The translations under genes and the position numbers were made by a program. A stretch of DNA of 45,790 bases from Roseovarius sp. TE539. Its GTDB lineage: Bacteria; Pseudomonadota; Alphaproteobacteria; Rhodobacterales; Rhodobacteraceae. Every line of letters starts with the position of its first letter. Position 1 is the stretch's first letter. The notes under the pieces were generated by a model. The model was not told the DNA's origin, ran no database searches, and saw only the letters and a program-made list of their open reading frames with translations. Shown here one piece after another: positions 34,501 through 41,608 of this stretch. The stretch is from NCBI RefSeq assembly GCF_003298505.1, contig NZ_QNGB01000028.1:1-45790 (forward strand), given 5' to 3'.

Positions 34501-36870
34501 GCGTCAAAGCTCCAGCCTCGGGAGCGGGTGGCTTTTCGCAAGACCTATCAGCAAGTATGGGAAAAGATCTGCTCGAACGAATCGGACGTTCCTGCCAACC
34601 TTGGCCTCTTCGTCGTCACTGCAAACGGAAACACTGTCCTTCAAGGAGACCCCAAGGCTCCGCCGCGCGTGTTCGTGGCCGGCGACTCCTCCCTGCCGGA
34701 AACCAAGGCGGTTCTCGCAGCAGGAGAGGCGGTCCTGGAGCTTTCGGAGAAGGATTCCGACTCGGAGTTTGTCGCTTCAGTGATCGCGAAACTTCGCGAG
34801 TGCGGTGGTTTTGACACCCTTCCGGTCGACGCAGCGCAGGTGGGCGTCCTGGTCGACGATGCTCCGCTGGTCGTCTCGAACTCGGACCCGCTTCTGGTGG
34901 CTGGTGGGTTCGAATGGCTTGCCGAGGCAGCCGTTCTGTCGAACGAGGTTTTGGGCCAAGGGTTCGAACGTCAGATCGTCGGTGACACGGTGGCGGAGAG
35001 GTTGCGGCGCGTCCGACTGCGCCGGTGCAGGAGCATAAGGCTATCAGTCGGGGGCATCGCCGTGGAGGAGCCTCTGCGCTTCTACGCTCTACCTGACGAA
35101 AACCATCCCACGTTGGTCGTGGGCGGCTGGGAGGATCTGTCCTGGTCGGTTCTGGCGGAAGCTGCTCCTACGCTTTCTACACTCCTTGACGGACGCCTGC
35201 GTTCGTTCGAGACCCTCATGCTTCGCCTCGCCACACGTCGTCCGACATCGGATCCAAGTCAGCGCCCGAGCGATGAGGATCTCGCCCGGGCCTTGGGGTG
35301 CAAGGTCAGCTTCGTACAAGATCATGCTCACGCGATGACGGCGGACCAGACGCTCATCATGGAACGCTTTGTCCCGATCGTAGCTTGCATCACCGATCTC
35401 GCGGCAGCCCAAAACCTCTCCGAAATATTGGGCAATTCACCGTCTCGCTCCGAAGTCGTGGAGTCGTTGGAGAGCATCCGTGACCGTATTCCCTGCACCC
35501 CTGAAGAGCTGGTCGACGAACTCGGGAAACCTGACCTGGCGGACGTGCGCCGGAGACTCGACCTCGACTTCGGTGAGCTCAATCGGATGCTGGCGTCGCT
35601 CGGCCGCCCCGTGCTGACCAACGCGGACGAACTCAGGCGCCTGTTCGACACTTGGAAGAGAGAATTGTCGGGCAAGGCACTCGACCGGATCCGGCGGCAC
35701 TTCTGGTCCGACTTCGAAGCCGGACGATCGCTCGACGGCTACGTATCGATGCGTGATTTGGACTTCCTCGAGTTCCAGGAGGATTGGGTCCTGGACCGCG
35801 AACATCTCGCCAAGGCGGACGTAAGCGCCCTGTTCGATACCATCCTCGACCAACGCCTCGGTCCGGATCGCGAGAAGGAGCTGGAGCCGCTCGAAAAGGT
35901 GCGCAAGTCGTCGACAAAGACGTTGCAGCGCTTCGTCGAAACGAATGCCGGTATTGTCGGCGCATGGTGTTTCCAGAATGAGGCTCCCTCCCCTTGGAAG
36001 GGTGGCCCTCTGAGCGTGGTTAAGGAAGTGAGCCGACAAGGTCTGCTGGACTTCACCCCGGTCGAGGAAGGCGCGGAGATCGCGGTGCTGGACCGGGCAG
36101 GCGTTTGGCCGAGCGGCATGGCCCACACCGTCGACCCTGATGCGCTGGGGCTCAAACCCGACGACCTTGACGGCCAACGCGAGCGCGAGCGCAGGCGCCA
36201 GGAACGCCAGGAGAAGGAAAAGCGGTCGATCAGCTTTGCGGGAACCTTTCTGGACACGCGAAGAGAGGATTTTGCGAAGTCGCTCGTCGACCTCGCCAAT
36301 GGCTGCATGTCCGACAGCGACTGGCTGAACCGCTCACGTCGCCGCTTCACCCTGGCGGAACAGGCGGAAGGCGATCGGCGCAAAGCCACCGGCGGTGGCA
36401 AGGTCGGCGGTCGTCGCAGGACAACCCGGGTCACCGAAGACGTCCGATCCGCCATGGGCTTCGCCAGCGAGTATCTCGCCAGCCGCTTCCTGCAGGCAAA
36501 GCACAAGAAACGGTATGACGACCGCTGCTGGGTCTCAGAGAACCGAAGCCTGCTCGAAATCGACTGGGAGGGAGACGACACCCTTGGCTATGATTTCCGC
36601 ATCCATACTGCAGAGGTCGAATGGCGCTATGAGGTAAAATCCAACTTGGACGATGCATTCGAGTTTGAGTTCTCGCAGAACGAAATGCGCGTAGCGGCCG
36701 AATGTTCTTCTGACGGCAATCGGAAATACCGCATTCTTTATGTTCCCTTCGTGTTCGATCCCTCGCGATGGCGTGTGATGGAGCTACCGAACCCTCTGAG
36801 CGCCGCCGGGCGGGGTCTTTTCAAGGAGATCGGCACCGGGGCAACCCGGCTGAGATTTGACATCGCATGA
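31558..36870 (+). CDS. Sacsin/HSP90-type ATPase with C-terminal DUF3883-like nuclease fold
   Basis: ATG 31558 is used; no strong ribosome-binding site is visible, and ATG 31633 is an alternative. The 1770-aa protein opens with a GHKL ATPase of the sacsin type: ELFQNAHDA (residues 74-82, Asn ligand), YVANAGKGF (106-114), NIGLSSKS (124-131) and GNKGLGFRSV (137-146). A very long middle follows with no recognised domain, then a basic helical stretch (ERERRRQERQEKEKR). The last 120 residues resemble DUF3883: GYDFRI near 1677 and WRYEVKS near 1690 give the D...ExK spacing of a PD-(D/E)XK nuclease fold. Sacsin-like ATPases with nuclease ends occur in bacterial defence islands. It probably works with the HEPN protein upstream. 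Confidence 0.82.
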   Translation: MGEDLAPQAIGRSSSFLSKESGHDEMTPSERLETLLTDQLEHAAAAKEGIRPYESLRGVGDAISGEYGDRVLFELFQNAHDAHIEGNRGSILLKLVVQNDDRADLYVANAGKGFDWSNVDAIRNIGLSSKSVGEGIGNKGLGFRSVETLTDDVRIYSQAEAKRSEAFDGFCFRFAQRDEIEQAAKRVTSPELAAKVARDLPRYLAAMPIDTQSDDIASFAKDGFATVVHLPLEGQAAVSLARSQTAALAQAEVPLLLFLERLEKVAVEIHEGGHVSRKRLTRKVVGRPAPVEASDIHYEVVSIGPGRRRYVVAHKSVNRKRLEDAIEESIANEPQLARWRDWQGDPKVSVAIPLNAAEAEPGRIYNFLPMSAEMASPLAGHVDAPFYASIDRRRANFDLPLNAFLLDELADTAVRSALELKTIFDPDVRNAVFDLAAWDPADMTRLVRVCEYRGLDWSELEVVPEAGREDRWCSLQAAYVWNEKGYRLLRMSRLIKAGISDLADPGLGARRLERLCGMLDTIPLRAMPNAEDLAGWLEAVAASLFDDRSSARTWGTFYAECCKALPSVHELAELGGKKVLRMRDGGIEAAMGTGTATPVFVREVTGRGRKTEGAPLPPKALASKFSIIDDAVPMSSEVVRDFTKAGLVKRYDALEVLAEISKTFGDRPAPKRREAALKWAFEVWRAEGSRADKVLAKADLHVETAGGWKPASEARFSEGWTPQGRNVTTYLTEASAVSPDCEAAARMLLCSEAAWIPKSTSSKKDWVDFLKVAGVEDGLPLLVDQTAPNGGTPADTWSAFLEIRHDKAGRNAHWVAANAEIDLPNPYTDYTRQGELWRFPGQIEHSRMPPEARRRLAELAMAQAAQDNTRWAKWRLGRYERSGTDRNETELFTPAAAFMAKARWIPVDGDDERFLRPDELWASSDGRSRPPRYVDRPRDRLVEMVEKNESLSTVLFSPMLGLRDWSAPEHAPYKLAAMAKNASKLQPRERVAFRKTYQQVWEKICSNESDVPANLGLFVVTANGNTVLQGDPKAPPRVFVAGDSSLPETKAVLAAGEAVLELSEKDSDSEFVASVIAKLRECGGFDTLPVDAAQVGVLVDDAPLVVSNSDPLLVAGGFEWLAEAAVLSNEVLGQGFERQIVGDTVAERLRRVRLRRCRSIRLSVGGIAVEEPLRFYALPDENHPTLVVGGWEDLSWSVLAEAAPTLSTLLDGRLRSFETLMLRLATRRPTSDPSQRPSDEDLARALGCKVSFVQDHAHAMTADQTLIMERFVPIVACITDLAAAQNLSEILGNSPSRSEVVESLESIRDRIPCTPEELVDELGKPDLADVRRRLDLDFGELNRMLASLGRPVLTNADELRRLFDTWKRELSGKALDRIRRHFWSDFEAGRSLDGYVSMRDLDFLEFQEDWVLDREHLAKADVSALFDTILDQRLGPDREKELEPLEKVRKSSTKTLQRFVETNAGIVGAWCFQNEAPSPWKGGPLSVVKEVSRQGLLDFTPVEEGAEIAVLDRAGVWPSGMAHTVDPDALGLKPDDLDGQRERERRRQERQEKEKRSISFAGTFLDTRREDFAKSLVDLANGCMSDSDWLNRSRRRFTLAEQAEGDRRKATGGGKVGGRRRTTRVTEDVRSAMGFASEYLASRFLQAKHKKRYDDRCWVSENRSLLEIDWEGDDTLGYDFRIHTAEVEWRYEVKSNLDDAFEFEFSQNEMRVAAECSSDGNRKYRILYVPFVFDPSRWRVMELPNPLSAAGRGLFKEIGTGATRLRFDIA

Positions 36871-36910
36871 CGATGTGAGCGTCTGCTCTGCTTTCGGTGC
36901 CATGTCACGG

Positions 36911-37000
36911 GCCGGCGCGGGGCAGGCCCGCGGCGGTATGCTGCCCTTGAAACCTGACATGGCCTCGCTCTCGGTGGGCTCCAACAACTTCCCCAGCAGC
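36911..37000 (+). pseudogene. Fragment resembling BKACE/DUF849 enzyme
   Basis: Between the sacsin-like gene and the convergent HNH gene, one frame reads LPLKPDMASLSVGSNNFPS. This is close to the conserved LKPxMASLxxGSxNF segment of 3-keto-5-aminohexanoate-cleavage (BKACE) proteins. Nothing recognisable flanks it, so it would be a short relic of a metabolic gene. Because the match is short, confidence is limited. Confidence 0.4.
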
Positions 37001-37122
37001 CCTGGTGGGCTGCGGCCCTCGTCTCAGATCCAGTGTGGTCTTTCAAATCATAACCTAAAATCCGCCGGTTGATTGCACTGCTCCTCAACCTTGGACCGCA
37101 GGATGCTGGATTTTACCGGCAA

Positions 37123-38772
37123 TCATACCGTGTCGTCGTGGGTCTCGTCGGGTCGCATGTCGAAGTAGTCTGGCGGCCCGGCGCGCCAGCGCGCGTCGAC
37201 CAGATGTCCGACGAGCTTTTGGACGATGTCGTATTCGGTCTGCCCCGTCGGGGCGCGGCCGGCGGTCACATGACCCTCGACAACCCGGATGAAGCCCCGC
37301 TCATACAGGTGGTCGCATCCAAAGATACAGAGCGGAAACACGATATTCGGATCGCGGCGCTCTGTGTCCGTGCAGTGGGCGCGCTTCTTTTTGTGAGCGG
37401 TGATGATGGAGCCGCGTGCGAATTCCCGATCACAGATTGCACACCGGATATGGGTGGAATCTCGGAAGATCCATTCCGACAGGATGCGCTGTTCCTTGCG
37501 TGCGGTGCCAGTCGTATCCTTGTCGGTGGATGCGAGGGCGTCGAGACGCACCTTGAAGGCGAAGTAGTCGTCCGGGACGGTGCTCTGCTGTCCGGGCAGG
37601 TCGGTGACCAGAGTGATGAGGAAGTTCTTCCGTCCGCGCGAGCGATCAACATAGACCAGCGGTGAGTAATAGACGATCTTCGAGAGCAGCGCCGTTCCAT
37701 GCCCGCGCGCCTCGAGCTTTCTGCGAATCTGTGTTGTTTCCGTGGGGCCCTGACCGCGAAGGAGGCTGATCAGGTCCTCTTCGATGTCGGAAAAACCCGT
37801 GGCTTCGCCGCGGAACGAGACGACGTTGCCATCCGACCGAAACCGGTCCGAACGGACGATCCACTCTCGCACGATCTCGGCATCTGGGTATTCCTTGAAC
37901 CTCGAGCTTCGATGGAAGAGTGAGTTCTGCAGCAGGGTGGCGAGATCCTCGAGATCGACATGATCGACCAGGGTGAAGATCTTCTGCGCGTGGCTGACGA
38001 GGGTGCTGTGGCGATCGTCGAAGGTATACCAGAAGGCCCCTTTCGAAAACGTGACCCAGGCGTCGTTATGGGCCTTGAGAAGCGCAAGGATCTCGGCGCT
38101 CGTTTCCGGGTCGACGGCGAGGTGCGACAACTGGCACAGGCCATTTAGGCCGACGATCTTGCGGGCGCGTTTGATCGTTCGCTTGAGGTGGCTCTTTCGC
38201 TCCGGACTGACGACGAAACACTGACCGTGCTCGTGGTAGGTCTTGCGGGTCACCGCGGCCATGTCGGGTTTCACGACCTTCCAGTCCGCCAAGAGGTCTT
38301 GGTGTTGGAGGTATTCGAGAAGACCTTGGAAGTAGTCGAGGCTGTCGACGAGGCCAGCATCATTAAGGGCTTCGAGGAGCTCGTCTTCCGCCCAGAAGGC
38401 ACGCGCCTGCACGAGCTGCGCGATTTGCCGGGCGACGGGCCGCTGATCGTTCTCGATGCGCTGGAAAACCAGCTTGTCGAGGATCTGTCGCACCCGCTCG
38501 CGGGTGCCCAGCCCGTCGTAGCGGTCGGCCATATCCTGAAGGGTGGGCCAGAACATGGAGCCGAAGCCGAAGCGGTCGAGGGCAAAGTGGGCATTGCGTT
38601 CCTGCCGCTCAATTGCTTGGGCAAGCGTTTCTTCGGAGGGACCGGGGAGATCTCCTTCAGCCTCCATCGGATCAGCGTTCGCACCTGCGCCATTGCCTTT
38701 TTTCGGACGTCCGCCAAATTCGGGAGCTTGCTCGTAGATCAGGTTACAGATTTCCTGTTCGACCGTTGTCAT
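37123..38772 (-). CDS. Sigma-region-4-like / HNH-type zinc protein
   Basis: ATG 38772 has AAGGAGG at the right spacing. The 549-aa protein has a disordered N-terminus, then residues about 76-105 (WPTLQDMADRYDGLGTRERVRQILDKL) that match the helix-turn-helix of sigma-70 region 4. A long helical middle follows, including a HARE/winged-helix-like stretch near 250-300. The C-terminal HNH-like zinc module contains C444-x2-C447, H460, C467, NIVFPLC482 and GCD487HLYE, as in HNH endonucleases. The sigma-like part suggests DNA reading or RNA-polymerase contact, and the HNH part suggests cleavage. It stands alone on this strand, convergent with the sacsin-like gene. Confidence 0.78.
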   Translation of the reverse strand: MTTVEQEICNLIYEQAPEFGGRPKKGNGAGANADPMEAEGDLPGPSEETLAQAIERQERNAHFALDRFGFGSMFWPTLQDMADRYDGLGTRERVRQILDKLVFQRIENDQRPVARQIAQLVQARAFWAEDELLEALNDAGLVDSLDYFQGLLEYLQHQDLLADWKVVKPDMAAVTRKTYHEHGQCFVVSPERKSHLKRTIKRARKIVGLNGLCQLSHLAVDPETSAEILALLKAHNDAWVTFSKGAFWYTFDDRHSTLVSHAQKIFTLVDHVDLEDLATLLQNSLFHRSSRFKEYPDAEIVREWIVRSDRFRSDGNVVSFRGEATGFSDIEEDLISLLRGQGPTETTQIRRKLEARGHGTALLSKIVYYSPLVYVDRSRGRKNFLITLVTDLPGQQSTVPDDYFAFKVRLDALASTDKDTTGTARKEQRILSEWIFRDSTHIRCAICDREFARGSIITAHKKKRAHCTDTERRDPNIVFPLCIFGCDHLYERGFIRVVEGHVTAGRAPTGQTEYDIVQKLVGHLVDARWRAGPPDYFDMRPDETHDDTV

Positions 38773-38800
38773 ATTTTCCTCCTTGCCGGCGGTGATTGCC

Positions 38801-38881
38801 CAGTTGCAGCAGGCCTCGGTAGGTGTCTACCACAACCTCGGCCGCAAACACCTCCGGCGATACCTCGAAGAGATCCCCTGA
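38801..38881 (+). pseudogene. C-terminal scrap of IS1595-like transposase
   Basis: The frame ending at TGA 38879 reads VGVYHNLGRKHLRRYLEEIP. It resembles the G(V/T)YHxxxxKHLxRYLxEF segment near the C-terminus of IS1595/ISXO2-type transposases. Only about 25 residues remain. It is recorded as a likely transposase scar. Confidence 0.4.
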
Positions 38882-38915
38882 TGTGCCTCAGGAACTACAT
38901 TTTCACATGATTTTC

Positions 38916-39200
38916 TCATGGATAAGCGGGTTCATGAAGTTCGAGGCGCCTGAGGCCGAAGACCTTGCGCAAGACGCACCAGCCCGGAGACGTGACGCGC
39001 ACACCAACCTCGTCGTAATCGCAGCAGCGCAGGCGAGGCAGCTGCTTGAGGTGCGACCTTTCCATCCCAACCTTGTCGCAATGACGCGCGTTGTGAAGCG
39101 CGACCACCTACGCGATGAACTGCCGCCATGCGTCGACGTCTTCGAAGTCCCGGCTCGACGCTTTCGGCCCAAAGGTGCCCCTGTTGAGAGCCTCATGCTC
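38916..39200 (-). pseudogene. istA: Degenerate IS21-family istA fragment
   Basis: On the minus strand one frame reads RDFEDVDAWRQFIA, a TAG stop (39110-39108), then VVALHNARHCDKVGMERSHLKQLPRLRCCDYDEVGVRVTSPGWCVLRKVF. This is the late part of IS21 IstA, just before the expected YTVPSRLIG, which is lost. Both ends are broken. It lies between the defence genes and the integrases, so it marks an old insertion or deletion point. Apart from this and the IS1595-like scrap, 38773-39630 has no supportable gene. Confidence 0.55.
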
Positions 39201-39630
39201 GGGCCTGAACTCATGCAGTCGCAATGTACGGCAATGCTGCGTCTCGGCATCAGACGGGAACGCCCTCAACTCGTCTTTTCTGCTCCAAACCGGCGAGCGC
39301 AAGTGCGAATCATGATCACTCCGGAGCTCCCCAAAGGGCTTTCGGCGACAGCCGTGTCGGTTCTGCAGATGACTCTTGTACGCGACATTCTGACGCATAC
39401 TGCAGTTTAAGCCTCGATTGTCTTTGGCATTCAGCGCGGGCCTTCATCGATTGAACTCTGCGGCCTCAAAGGCGGAAAAAAAGAAGCGACTTGGTGGGAA
39501 AATCCCATACTTTTCCGGCGGCGTTTTCTTCGCCGGGAAACCATCACACGAGAGCGTATGGCTGATGTGACGACCGCGAAAATTCCCGCCGCCACCCACC
39601 CGGAAAACTTCCCAGCGGGGTCGGGACATT

Positions 39631-40728
39631 TCAGGAAGAGCCGGGGGAAAATCGCAGAGACACCTTCTCTCCGAAGCGCACGGGCAATCCGGGATTTCTC
39701 CGGAAATCCCATCCATGTTCGAGCAGCCGATGACCGAGGTCATCCGGCGTGATCTTGCGGTAACGGTTGGCGGTGTCCGACCGGTTCCAGCCCCCTTGGT
39801 CCAGCAGGTCGCCCCAGTCTTTTGTCATCGCGTACATCCAGGAGTGTCGTGTGTGCCTGAGAACATAGGGTGTGACGTCGTTTCCGAGTCCGGCGGCATC
39901 ACGAACCTTGTTGAAGGCGGCGGCCATCTGTCCACCCCGGTTTTTCTGGAACGTGTACGGCTGCCCGTCCGGGGCGGGAAACGCTGGTCCACTGTCCGGG
40001 ATTTTCCCGATCAATTCGACGGCGCGTGTTGGCAGAAGGACGTAGCGTGCGCGAAAGACCGTCTTGGTCCCTTCCAGCCACCATTCTCGCGTGGCGGGAT
40101 TCCAGTTTTCCCCGAGGGCGGCCATGGTCTCACCCGGACCGGCACCGCTCCCCAGCATGAATGCGATCTTGCGCAACGTCTCGAAATTGGGGTCGCGCAG
40201 TCCGATGGCCTGCGGGTTTGCCGCGGCGACCAGTAATCTCTCGGCTTCCTCGGGGGTTAACCAGCGCGTGCGGCGTGTATCCGGAATCTTCTCCCGCCTG
40301 TTGCCGGCGGCAAAATTCTGGACGGCCTTGATCGGAACGCGAAGCTGTCGACGGACCGTTTCCGGCTTCGCATCCGGATAGATGGCGCGAGCAGCTCGTG
40401 CGATGTCGAGATGGGAAATTTCATCGACGCGGATGTGCGGACCGAAGTGTTTCACGATCTTCGGCAGGAACCGTTCCTCTCCACCTTGCTGGATGTAAAG
40501 CTCAGCGGCTTCCTTGAAGGTCGTGACGTCTTTTTCCGCTTGGGAGTTTCCCGCGTTCTTCCATGCGTCCTTATAGATGTCCTGCGCTTTCTTCACGGCC
40601 GCGGATCGCAAAGTCCTGTCCCGAATCCCGAGACATCTTCTGATCCTTTTCCCGTCCACACGAAAATCAATCACCCAGTCTTTTTTCTCGGATGACCAGG
40701 TCGGCATCCATGGATTTTCTCTTCTCAA
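39631..40728 (-). CDS. Tyrosine recombinase/integrase 1 (atypical active site)
   Basis: TTG 40728 follows AAGGA by nine bases; ATG 40707 is an alternative. The 365-aa protein has phage-integrase layout: an N-terminal arm-binding segment (WVIDFRVDGKRIRRCLGI), a core-binding domain and a catalytic domain ending in the nucleophile Tyr323 (GGWNRSDTANRYRK). The usual box-I arginine is missing: the segment reads GSGAGPGE (193-200) where GLRxxE is expected. In box II the first histidine is Tyr288 (TPYVLRHTRHSW) while R291 is present. The neighbouring integrase has the same substitutions, so this is a family trait and not damage. It is divergent from integrase 2, with which it shares segment order and motifs. 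Confidence 0.85.
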   Translation of the reverse strand: MRRENPWMPTWSSEKKDWVIDFRVDGKRIRRCLGIRDRTLRSAAVKKAQDIYKDAWKNAGNSQAEKDVTTFKEAAELYIQQGGEERFLPKIVKHFGPHIRVDEISHLDIARAARAIYPDAKPETVRRQLRVPIKAVQNFAAGNRREKIPDTRRTRWLTPEEAERLLVAAANPQAIGLRDPNFETLRKIAFMLGSGAGPGETMAALGENWNPATREWWLEGTKTVFRARYVLLPTRAVELIGKIPDSGPAFPAPDGQPYTFQKNRGGQMAAAFNKVRDAAGLGNDVTPYVLRHTRHSWMYAMTKDWGDLLDQGGWNRSDTANRYRKITPDDLGHRLLEHGWDFRRNPGLPVRFGEKVSLRFSPGSS

Positions 40729-40769
40729 GATCGTCTTCCTTCATCTTCTTGGCGGAAGGGAAATTGGCC

Positions 40770-40970
40770 AATTCCCGACGTCACGAAGGAATTTTTCCGG
40801 AAAAATCTTTGGCATTCTGTTTCGGGAATTTCGGTAGGGAAAAACACATCAGCGTATCCGGCGAGGCGTCACATTTCTGGAAGTTTCCAATGTGAGAAGT
40901 CAGAACTTGGGAGGGTCGGGAATTTTGCGTCCGCAACTTTTTCCAAGACAGCCAAATGGGTCGGGAATTT
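40770..40970. repeat. Four TCGGGAATT boxes between the integrases
   Basis: TCGGGAATTT occurs at 40821-40830, 40916-40925 and 40961-40970 on the plus strand, and TCGGGAATT at 40778-40770 on the minus strand. They cluster in the divergent region upstream of integrase 1. Short repeats in this position are typical of integrase arm sites or of operators for a regulator controlling both integrases. No gene is visible in 40729-41251. Confidence 0.5.
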
Positions 40971-41029
40971 CCCGCCATAAAATGACAGAAGCTAATCATG
41001 TCAGTAGAAAATACAAAAGAAACAACATG

Positions 41030-41068
41030 ATAGACCTATAGGGCTATCAGATAGCCCTATAGGTCTAT
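41030..41068. repeat. Perfect 39-bp palindrome between divergent integrases
   Basis: An 18-base arm (41030-41047) is followed by CAG and the exact reverse complement (41051-41068). Each arm also contains CCTATAGG, itself a palindrome. It could form a long hairpin or cruciform, or serve as a symmetric operator. It has no T-tract and no transcript obviously ends here, so a regulatory or recombination role is more likely than termination. Confidence 0.8.
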
Positions 41069-41251
41069 TTCCGACTGCTTTGGTCAAATATTCGCCTGAA
41101 TACGCCCCCAAGTACTCTTTGTTGACATCCAGAAATTGGTCACGCTTTTGGAAAGGGCCCCCGGCGGCTCGTGTCCAAACTGGCGCAAACCCGTCGAGTG
41201 GCAGCGGTCATTCGGACCGCATGGAAGGCACAGCAACAGGACAGTCCAGGA

Positions 41252-41608
41252 ATGGTCCGCAAAACCGACACTGAAGACTACGATCTTTCGGAACGCCCTC
41301 TCTCTTTGAAAGAGGCTGCAGCGCATCTCGGAGTATCCGAGCGCTATTTCCAAATTATCAGAAGGACATATTCAGGTTGGCTTGAGGTCTGTGAGTGGCG
41401 AGGCCGAAAGCCCGTCTTCTACAAGAAACACATTTCCAATTTAAGGAATGCCATGAAATGCGAAAGCCCAAACAACCACGAAAGATCAAAGGGGAACCTT
41501 GCTGGTACCCGTTCTGGTATGGCGGGTCGTACTGCTATGACTTTTACGTCGAGGGGCAAAGGTACCGTCAGTCGACAAACGTCTGTGATAAAGCGTCGAT
41601 TAAAATAG
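41252..41608 (+). CDS. Excisionase-like HTH protein
   Basis: ATG 41252 has AGGA immediately upstream; an upstream frame opens at 41171. The 118-aa product contains PLSLKEAAAHLGVSERYFQIIRR followed by WRGRKPVFYKKHI. This is the helix-turn-helix and wing of excisionase/MerR-type DNA-binding proteins (HTH_17-like). The C-terminal 50 residues overlap the start of integrase 2 in another frame and are low-complexity and basic, so the functional protein may be the first 65 residues. A directionality factor next to an integrase is a classical arrangement. Confidence 0.6.
   Translation: MVRKTDTEDYDLSERPLSLKEAAAHLGVSERYFQIIRRTYSGWLEVCEWRGRKPVFYKKHISNLRNAMKCESPNNHERSKGNLAGTRSGMAGRTAMTFTSRGKGTVSRQTSVIKRRLK

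Noticed and set aside
7556..38772. BREX, DISARM or classical restriction-modification locus
   Set aside because: No methyltransferase and no hallmark partner (PglX/PglZ/BrxC, DrmA/DrmB, HsdM/HsdS) is visible.
41030..41068. CRISPR repeat or array
   Set aside because: A single palindrome with no spacer-repeat periodicity and no cas genes anywhere in the window.
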